Below, piece after piece: positions 46,797-55,432 of a stretch of DNA of 55,432 bases (position 1 is its first letter; every line of letters starts with the position of its first letter). The DNA is from Cardiobacterium sp963553325. GTDB taxonomy: Bacteria > Pseudomonadota > Gammaproteobacteria > Cardiobacteriales > Cardiobacteriaceae. The stretch covers positions 1 to 55,432 of the forward strand of contig CAUVOF010000002.1 in the NCBI GenBank assembly GCA_963553325.1, written 5' to 3'. A program made the position numbers and the translations under genes. Below the pieces are notes generated by a model, which saw only the letters and a list, made by a program, of their open reading frames with translations, had not been told where the DNA came from and made no database searches.

Positions 46797-47957
46797 ATGA
46801 CGACAAAACCCCTGCACATTGCCCTGCTTGCGGGCGAAACTTCCGGCGACCTGCTCGGCGCGCCGCTTCTTGCCGCCCTGCGTGAACGTCTGCCCGCTGC
46901 GCGCTTCAGCGGCGTTGGCGGTGCGGCGATGCAGGCGGCAGGACTTACCTCGCTCATCGACATCAACCGCCTCTCGGTGATGGGGCTGGTCGAAGTGCTG
47001 CGCCACCTGCCGGACATTCTCACCGCCGAACGCAGCCTGCTCGCCCACTGGGCGGACGACCCGCCGGACGTGTTCATCGGCATCGACGCCCCCGACTTTA
47101 ACCTGCGCATCGTCCGCGCCCTGCACGCGCGCGGCGTGAAGACCGTGCATTACGTCAGCCCGTCACTGTGGGCGTGGAAGGAAAAACGCATTCACAAAAT
47201 CCGCCGCTGCATCGACCTGATGCTCTGCCTTTTCCCCTTTGAAACCGCCGTTTACGACAAGCACGACGTGCCCGCGGTCTGCGTCGGCCACCCGCTGCGC
47301 GACCGCCTGCAACCTGTCGCCGCAAGCGACGCCCGCGCCATGCTCGGCCTGCCGCAGGACGCGCCCATTCTTGGCATTTTCCCCGGCTCGCGCCGTGGCG
47401 AAATCCGGCGGCTGTTACCCGTCTTCCTGCAAACCTACGCACGCCTGAAGGCGGAAAACCCGGCGCTGCACGCCGTGCTCTCGCTGCGCCATCCGCCGGA
47501 TGATAAAAGCGCCGCGCTGCTCGCCCGCCTGCCCGATGTGCACCGTATTGACGCCGACAGCGCCGCGCTGATGTCTGCCAGTGACGCGCTGCTGCTCGCC
47601 AGCGGCACAATAACGCTGGAAGCGGCACTGCTCGTGCGGCCGATGGTCGTCGCCTACCGCGTCCATCCGGTGAGCGCCGCCATTGCGCGCGCGCTGCGCC
47701 TCTTGAAAATCAACCGCTTCTCTCTGCCGAACCTGCTCGCCGGCGCCGACATCGTGCCGGAGTGCATGCAAGAAGACTGCAACCCGCCGCGCCTGGCCGC
47801 CGAACTCGCGCCGCTGCTCGCCAACGCCCCCGCCGCTGCTGCACAACGCGAGGCGCTGGCGCAAGTCGCCGCGCAGTTACCCGCCAACGTCTCGGCGCGC
47901 GCGGCAGAAGCCATCATCGCGCAGTTCTGCCTGAATGAGGTGCGGACTACGCCGTAA
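46797..47957 (+). CDS. lpxB: Lipid-A-disaccharide synthase
   Basis: GT19 glycosyltransferase that joins lipid X to UDP-2,3-diacylglucosamine in lipid A synthesis. 386 residues (E. coli 382). N-terminal IALLAGETSGDLLGAPLLAAL (in part) and FSGVGGAAMQAAGL, central YVSPSLWAWKEKRI and FPFETAVYDKHDVPAVCVGHPL, and late SGTITLEAALLVRPMVVAYR are all hallmark segments. lpxA and lpxD are not in the window. It leads a short unit with a CPBP protease and rnhB. Confidence 0.97.
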   Translation: MTTKPLHIALLAGETSGDLLGAPLLAALRERLPAARFSGVGGAAMQAAGLTSLIDINRLSVMGLVEVLRHLPDILTAERSLLAHWADDPPDVFIGIDAPDFNLRIVRALHARGVKTVHYVSPSLWAWKEKRIHKIRRCIDLMLCLFPFETAVYDKHDVPAVCVGHPLRDRLQPVAASDARAMLGLPQDAPILGIFPGSRRGEIRRLLPVFLQTYARLKAENPALHAVLSLRHPPDDKSAALLARLPDVHRIDADSAALMSASDALLLASGTITLEAALLVRPMVVAYRVHPVSAAIARALRLLKINRFSLPNLLAGADIVPECMQEDCNPPRLAAELAPLLANAPAAAAQREALAQVAAQLPANVSARAAEAIIAQFCLNEVRTTP

Positions 47958-48000
47958 CCGACGACACACTACCCATCCACCCCAACCACGGAGATCGCCC

Positions 48001-48798
48001 ATGACCACCAAACCCGCCCACCCCTGGCAATACTTCCTGCTGGTGTACCTGATGAGCACGCCGTTCTGGCTCATCGCCGGCAGCATCCCGCGCGGCGGCC
48101 TGCCCGACAATCTGCCGCTGACCGACATCGGCGCGGCGCTCACCCCGACTATCGCCGCCCTCATCCTGCGTTACCGCGAAGGCGGCGGCGTGGCAGTGCG
48201 ACAGCTGCTGGCGCGCGCTCATGACTACCATCGCATCACCACGCGGCGCTGGCTCGCCTTCGCCATCCTCCTCTTTCCGGCACTCTATCTGCTCACCTGG
48301 CTGGCGATGCGCGCCGTCGGGTTGCCGGTACCGCTGCCCGCCGCTCCTGCGCCCGCGCTGCTGCTGGTCGTCGCCGTCTTCTACTTCGCCGCCATCGTCG
48401 AAGAACTCGGTTACACCGCCTACGCCACCGATGCCCTGCAACAGCGCTACAGCCCGCTCGCCACCGCGCTCATCATCGGCATCCCGTGGGCGTTGTGGCA
48501 TCTGCGCTCGATGATCCAAATCGGCCAGTCGCCTGCGCTTATCCTCTGGGGGCTGGCGGGCACCGTCGCTGTGCGCCTCATTTACGTCTGGCTGTACAAC
48601 CGTGCTGGGCGTGCCGTTGCCATTCTCATCCTCTGCCACACCATCGCCAACACCGCGCGCACCGCCTACCCCGGTGGCCGCGCCGCCTACGAACTGGGCG
48701 ACGGCGCCATCTCCTACGGCATCATCATCGCCGCGGCGCTGCTCATCCTCGCCGCCAACTGGCGCGCCATGACCAGCCACCCCGGAGCGTCCGTGTGA
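48001..48798 (+). CDS. CPBP family intramembrane glutamic endopeptidase
   Basis: 265-residue multi-pass membrane protein of the CPBP/CAAX (Abi) protease family. The family motif 1 appears as Glu134-Glu135 in VEELGYTAYATDAL (the usual Arg of EExxxR is Ala or absent at that spacing), motif 2 as WALWHLRS with His167, and motif 3 as CHTIANTAR with His213. These acidic and His residues form the active site of Rce1-like proteases. GGAG lies seven bases before the ATG at 48001. It sits between lpxB and rnhB, which are usually adjacent, and overlaps the rnhB start. Confidence 0.82.
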   Translation: MTTKPAHPWQYFLLVYLMSTPFWLIAGSIPRGGLPDNLPLTDIGAALTPTIAALILRYREGGGVAVRQLLARAHDYHRITTRRWLAFAILLFPALYLLTWLAMRAVGLPVPLPAAPAPALLLVVAVFYFAAIVEELGYTAYATDALQQRYSPLATALIIGIPWALWHLRSMIQIGQSPALILWGLAGTVAVRLIYVWLYNRAGRAVAILILCHTIANTARTAYPGGRAAYELGDGAISYGIIIAAALLILAANWRAMTSHPGASV

Positions 48799-49367
48799 TT
48801 GCCGGGGTGGACGAAGCCGGACGCGGCGCGCTGGTTGGCAACGTTATCGCGGCCGCCGTCATCCTGCCTGCAAGTTACGAGCTGCCCGGCCTTACCGACA
48901 GCAAGAAGTTAAGCGCCCGCCAACGCGAAGCGCTCTACGCTGCCATCACCGCGCAGGCCGTCGCCTGGAGCGCCGCCGCCGCAACGCCCGAAGAAATCGA
49001 CACGCTCAACATCCACCACGCGACGCTACTCGCCATGCAACGCGCCCTCGCCGCGCTTGACCCGCCACCGTCGCAGGCGTTGATTGACGGCAAATTCACC
49101 CCCGCGCTTGCCATTCCCGCGCGCGCCATCGTCGGCGGTGATGCCAGCGAAGCCTGCATCGCTGCCGCTTCCATCATCGCCAAAGTTACGCGCGACCGTG
49201 AAATGCTGGCACTCGATGCGCGCTTCCCCGGCTACGGCTTCGCCGCGCACAAAGGCTACGGCACCAAAGCGCACCTCGCCGCACTCGCCCGCCTCGGCGC
49301 GACAGCGGAACACCGCCGCAGTTATGCGCCGGTGCGGGCGGTGCTGACGCAGCCGGGGTTGCTATAA
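48795..49367 (+). CDS. rnhB: Ribonuclease HII
   Basis: Removes RNA from RNA-DNA hybrids and single embedded ribonucleotides. The 190-residue product starts at a GTG that overlaps the CPBP stop (GTGA), with GGAG seven bases upstream. N-terminus MIAGVDEAGRGALVGNVIAAAVIL has catalytic Asp6 and Glu7; further conserved parts are LTDSKKLSARQREAL, IDGKFTPALAIPARAIVGGD with the third acid, and SIIAKVTRDREM and HKGYGTKAH. Length equals the usual 190-200. Upstream frame extension lies inside the CPBP gene. Confidence 0.95.
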   Translation: MIAGVDEAGRGALVGNVIAAAVILPASYELPGLTDSKKLSARQREALYAAITAQAVAWSAAAATPEEIDTLNIHHATLLAMQRALAALDPPPSQALIDGKFTPALAIPARAIVGGDASEACIAAASIIAKVTRDREMLALDARFPGYGFAAHKGYGTKAHLAALARLGATAEHRRSYAPVRAVLTQPGLL

Positions 49368-49368
49368 A

Positions 49369-49395
49369 AAAACGGAGCGCCAGCGCGCTCCGTTT
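49369..49395. terminator. Bidirectional terminator between rnhB and carB
   Basis: AAACGGAGCGC, loop CAGC, GCGCTCCGTTT between convergent genes; A-run before and T-run after the stem. Confidence 0.82.
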
Positions 49396-49412
49396 CATGC
49401 CTGTGCGGGCGC

Positions 49413-52610
<3,198 letters not shown>

Positions 52611-52767
52611 GAGGAACTCCAGAGACAACAAAAACGCGCGAATTTTCGCACAAAACGCGCTATTACTGCGGAGAAAAAGCGGCTGCGGCGGGGGCTGGCG
52701 AAGCCGTAACCTAACGCCGCCGCGCGCATTGTAAAATCGCCGCCCGCCCATAAACCGGAGAACATCC

Positions 52768-53199
52768 ATGCAAAAACTAACCCTGACCCTGCTGCTCGCC
52801 CTCGGTGCCAGTCTCACCGCCTGCGACAAGCCCAAAGCCGATGCCGACAAACCCGCCGCCAGCGCCAGCCAAGAAAGCGCCGCCCCCGCCTTTATTGGCA
52901 CTTACAAAGGCGTGCTGCCCTGCGCCAGCTGCTCCGGCATCGACACCACCCTGGAACTCAAGGCAGACGGCACCTTCAGCCTGACCACCCTCTTCCTCGA
53001 CGAGCCGGACGCCAAACCGGAAACGGTGAGCGGCAGCTACAGCCAAAGCGAGGACAAAACACTGATTCGTCTCGATGAAAACGGCGACGGCTACACCTAC
53101 TTCATCGGCGACAATATGCTGGAAATGCGCGACGAAGACGGCACTAACGGCGACCGCAGCGAAGAATCCATCGCCAATTACCGCTTGCAGAAACAATAA
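52768..53199 (+). CDS. NlpE N-terminal-domain lipoprotein
   Basis: 143-residue lipoprotein with lipobox LTAC (Cys19) followed by an Ala/Asp/Lys linker. The mature domain FIGTYKGVLPCASCSGIDTTLELKADG (in parts, about 42-68) holds the Cys52-x-x-Cys55 pair of the NlpE N-domain, a beta-barrel. In E. coli NlpE senses surface or copper stress via Cpx; this copy is only the N-domain. It has its own ATG with CCGGAGAACATCC and a terminator after it. Confidence 0.85.
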   Translation: MQKLTLTLLLALGASLTACDKPKADADKPAASASQESAAPAFIGTYKGVLPCASCSGIDTTLELKADGTFSLTTLFLDEPDAKPETVSGSYSQSEDKTLIRLDENGDGYTYFIGDNMLEMRDEDGTNGDRSEESIANYRLQKQ

Positions 53200-53227
53200 G
53201 CGCGGCTAACCTTCAGCAAAAAACAAT

Positions 53228-53253
53228 GGCGGGTGCAAACCCGCCTTTGCTTT
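53228..53253 (+). terminator. Terminator of the NlpE-like gene
   Basis: GGCGGGT (53228-53234), loop GCAA, ACCCGCC (53239-53245), then TTTGCTTTT. Confidence 0.82.
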
Positions 53254-53304
53254 TGCGCGCGATATTTCTAAACTTCCCCACTTTGCCAACCCATAGGAAC
53301 CCGC

Positions 53305-55221
53305 ATGAGCTACCGCGCCGCCGATATTGACGTCTTGAAAGGCCTGGACCCCGTCCGCAAACGCCCGGGGATGTACACCGACACCACCCGCCCCAACCAC
53401 CTCGCGCAAGAAGTCATCGACAACAGCGTCGATGAAGCGCTTGCCGGTTACGCGAGCGCCATCCGCGTTACCCTGCACGCCGACGGCTCGCTCTCGGTGC
53501 GCGACGACGGGCGCGGCATGCCGGTTGATATCCACCCGGAAGAAGGCGTCAGCGGCGTTGAGCTCATCCTCACCCGCCTGCACGCGGGCGGCAAATTCAG
53601 CCGCAAAAACTACAACTTCTCCGGCGGTCTGCACGGCGTTGGCGTCTCGGTGGTCAATGCGCTCTCTACCCGCCTCGAAGTCGAAATTGAGCGCGACGGC
53701 AGCCTTTACCGCCTCGCCTGTGCCCACGGCGAAGTGGTCGAGCCGCTGACCGTGGTCGAAGCCATCGGCAAACGTCGCCACGGCACCACGGTGCGTTTTT
53801 GGGTCGATGAAAGCTATTTTGACAGCCCAAACTACGCCGTCGCCCGCCTCAAACAAACGCTGAAAGCCAAAGCCGTGCTCTGCGCCGGGCTGCACATCAG
53901 CCTTGATAACGAAAACACCGGCGAGCACGACGAATGGCTGTATCAAGACGGCCTCGCCGCCTACCTGCGCGAACAAACCGGCGATGACACCCTGCCCGCC
54001 GAACCCTACACCCTGAGCCACAGCGACGACGAAGGCCAAATCGACCTCGCTCTCTGCTGGAGCGACAACGCGGGCGCAAACGGCACCTTCGAGAGCTACG
54101 CCAACCTCATCCCGACCAGCGGCGGCGGCACGCACGTCAATGGCCTGCGCAGCGGTCTGGTGGAAGCCCTGCGCGAATTCTGCGAATTCCGCGACCTGCT
54201 GCCGCGCGGCGTCAAACTCGCGCCGGAAGACATCTGGGAAGGCTGCCAGTACGTCCTCTCCGTCAAAATCCCCGAACCACAATTCTCCAGCCAAACCAAA
54301 GAACGCCTGACCTCGCGCCAGTGCGCCGCCTGGGTGGCAGGCATCAGCAAAGACCAGTTCGGGCTGTATCTCAACAAACACGCCGACATCGGCGAAGCAC
54401 TCGCCGCCCTTGCCATTAGCCACGCGCAAAAACGCCTCAACCACAACAAACAAGTTACGCGCAAACGCGCCACCAGCGGCCCGGCGCTACCCGGCAAACT
54501 CGCCGACTGCATCAGCCAGGACACCCGCCTCACCGAACTGTTTTTGGTGGAAGGCGACAGCGCCGGCGGCTCTGCCAAACAGGCGCGCGACCGGCAAAAC
54601 CAGGCCATCATGCCGCTGCGCGGCAAAATCAAAAACACCTGGGAAGACGACTCCGCCGTGGTCATGAGCTCACAAGAAATCCACGACATCGCCGTCGCCA
54701 TCGGCATCGACCCGGCAAGCGACGACTTAAGCGGGCTGCGCTACGGCAAAATCTGCATCCTCGCGGACGCTGACTCGGACGGGCTGCACATCGCCACCCT
54801 CATTTGCGCGCTGATGGTCAAACACTTCCCGGCGCTGGTCAAAGCCGGACACCTATACGTCGCCATGCCGCCGCTCTATCGCATCGACGCTGGCAAACGC
54901 ATCGAATACGCGCTGGACGAGGCCGAACGCGACGCCGCCATTGCCAGCATCCGCCGTGACGGCTACCACGGCAAAATCAACGTTACCCGCTTCAAAGGCT
55001 TGGGCGAAATGAACCCGCCGCAGTTGCGCGAAACGACGATGAACCCGGACACGCGCCGCCTGGTGCAACTCACCTACCACGACGCTGCCGATGCCGAAGT
55101 GCTGCTCGACATGCTGCTTGCCGACAAACGCGCCGCCGACCGCCGCGCCTGGATCGAAACCAACGGCGACCACGCCGACAACCTCGACGCCTTCAGCGGC
55201 GAAGCGGTGCTGTCGGCATAA
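53305..55221 (+). CDS. parE: DNA topoisomerase IV subunit B
   Basis: ATPase subunit of topoisomerase IV, which unlinks replicated chromosomes. 638 residues (E. coli 630), longer GyrB-type insert absent. GHKL motifs: Glu36 and Asn40 in EVIDNSVDEALAG, DDGRGMPVD and GGLHGVGVSVVNAL. Toprim region: ELFLVEGDSAGGSAKQARDR and ILADADSDGLHI. C-terminal FKGLGEMNPPQLRETTMNP is conserved. MSYRAADIDVLKGLDPVRKR is characteristic of ParE. The stop lies 7 bases before repeat copy 5; parC is not in the window. Confidence 0.97.
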   Translation: MSYRAADIDVLKGLDPVRKRPGMYTDTTRPNHLAQEVIDNSVDEALAGYASAIRVTLHADGSLSVRDDGRGMPVDIHPEEGVSGVELILTRLHAGGKFSRKNYNFSGGLHGVGVSVVNALSTRLEVEIERDGSLYRLACAHGEVVEPLTVVEAIGKRRHGTTVRFWVDESYFDSPNYAVARLKQTLKAKAVLCAGLHISLDNENTGEHDEWLYQDGLAAYLREQTGDDTLPAEPYTLSHSDDEGQIDLALCWSDNAGANGTFESYANLIPTSGGGTHVNGLRSGLVEALREFCEFRDLLPRGVKLAPEDIWEGCQYVLSVKIPEPQFSSQTKERLTSRQCAAWVAGISKDQFGLYLNKHADIGEALAALAISHAQKRLNHNKQVTRKRATSGPALPGKLADCISQDTRLTELFLVEGDSAGGSAKQARDRQNQAIMPLRGKIKNTWEDDSAVVMSSQEIHDIAVAIGIDPASDDLSGLRYGKICILADADSDGLHIATLICALMVKHFPALVKAGHLYVAMPPLYRIDAGKRIEYALDEAERDAAIASIRRDGYHGKINVTRFKGLGEMNPPQLRETTMNPDTRRLVQLTYHDAADAEVLLDMLLADKRAADRRAWIETNGDHADNLDAFSGEAVLSA

Positions 55222-55227
55222 GCTGCT

Positions 55228-55240
55228 ATTTACATACACG
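55228..55240. repeat. Copy 5 (half) of the TACATACACG palindromic repeat
   Basis: ATTTACATACACG equals one arm of the 37-bp repeat; the core and second arm are missing where IS481-like sequence begins a few bases on. Confidence 0.6.
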
Positions 55241-55244
55241 ATCC

Positions 55245-55432
55245 TGTACAGACCGGACACATGGGTAACAGGTGTGCGCGGACATGGGTAACAGTCGGGC
55301 ATAGTCTATCAGCCTTCGTTTGTCGGGGGATTTGGCGGGGTGGTTTCGCCTATTTTTTGGTGGCAAAAGTACAGGTTAAACGCCCCTTCGCTACCCTGCT
55401 TCGGCCGGCATGCGACCGGTAATCCGACCAGC
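55245..55432. mobile_element. Edge of an IS481-like insertion sequence
   Basis: Begins TGTACAGACCGGACACATGG and carries two near-identical subterminal repeats, GGACACATGGGTAACAG (55255-55271) and GGACATGGGTAACAG (55280-55294), as is common in IS481-family ends. The minus-strand transposase frame reads out towards this end. The element continues beyond the window. Confidence 0.65.
55309..55432 (-). CDS. Transposase C-terminus (partial, IS481-like)
   Basis: Open frame entering from the right edge and ending at the TGA read from 55311 to 55309; 40 residues visible. The piece GAFNLYFCHQKIGE resembles the strand-rich end of IS481-family transposases (pattern W/F-x-[LV]-Y-F-x-x-x-x-[IL]-G) followed by a Pro-rich tail TTPPNPPTNEG. 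No catalytic residues are in view because only the 3' end is present. It could also be a decayed copy. Confidence 0.5.
   Translation of the reverse strand, partial: LVGLPVACRPKQGSEGAFNLYFCHQKIGETTPPNPPTNEG

Noticed and set aside
53206..54453. 415-codon frame antisense to parE
   Set aside because: Shadow of parE for the same reason.

Overview
The window is about 55 kb of GC-rich (roughly 60 %) chromosomal DNA from a Gram-negative bacterium. RecC, SecD/SecF/YajC, LpxB, CarB, ParE, HolC, UbiE/UbiJ/UbiB, OxyR/AhpCF and an NlpE-type lipoprotein together point to a gammaproteobacterium. My impression from the protein sequences and intergenic repeats is a member of the Cardiobacteriaceae (Cardiobacterium-like); this is inference and I could not run a search. 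Coding density is high, most genes lie in short operons with ATGA or near-zero spacing, and almost all have recognisable housekeeping or transport functions. No tRNA, rRNA or CRISPR array was seen.

Layout. 0.2-4.6 kb: recC diverging from an AEC-type carrier. 4.7-6.4 kb: orphan PTS EIIA and a repeat-rich periplasmic protein with a peptidoglycan-binding domain. 6.5-10.9 kb: tgt-yajC-secD-secF. 11.2-14.6 kb: a SitABCD/YfeABCD-type Mn/Fe ABC importer on the minus strand, flanked on both sides by repeat islands. 15.0-18.5 kb: cysH-cysD-cysN (assimilatory APS reduction) and a short speD. 18.6-21.9 kb: DUF971-ubiE-ubiJ-ubiB. 22.0-24.8 kb: a HAD phosphatase, an AT-richer pair of orphan genes, hpf and yraN. 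24.8-27.2 kb: rsmI, a YceI-like protein and an OmpA-type lipoprotein. 27.3-32.3 kb: livJ-livHMGF. 32.6-39.5 kb: glmS, znuA, holC, ahpCF and divergent oxyR. 39.6-43.6 kb: an orphan secreted protein, cysZ, two unrecognised genes and aspA. 43.8-46.7 kb: a DUF5691/SWIM zinc-finger pair. 46.8-55.2 kb: lpxB-CPBP protease-rnhB, carB, an NlpE-like lipoprotein and parE. The last 190 bases are the edge of an IS481-like insertion sequence with the 3' end of its transposase.

How the genes work together. CysZ (sulfate entry), CysDN (ATP sulfurylase) and an iron-sulfur type CysH form a PAPS-independent sulfate assimilation route. SitABCD, ZnuA and the NlpE-like protein belong to metal handling. AhpC/AhpF with OxyR form a peroxide defence unit. 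YajC-SecD-SecF drive late steps of protein export. UbiE/J/B act in ubiquinone synthesis.

The most unusual content is intergenic. There is a 106-bp element that closely resembles the Correia repeat-enclosed elements of Neisseria (11120-11225), a 41-bp palindrome with the same TATAGC ends (10941-10981), and a family of about 37-bp palindromes (ATTTACATACACG...CGTGTATGTAAAT) found at four or five places, one cut by the IS481-like element. A GTCGGGCATAAATGCCCGAC double palindrome and a 162-bp inverted-repeat-bounded block in the ahpC/oxyR spacer add to this. Among the genes, the DUF5691/SWIM pair is the best candidate for a part of an incompletely described system.
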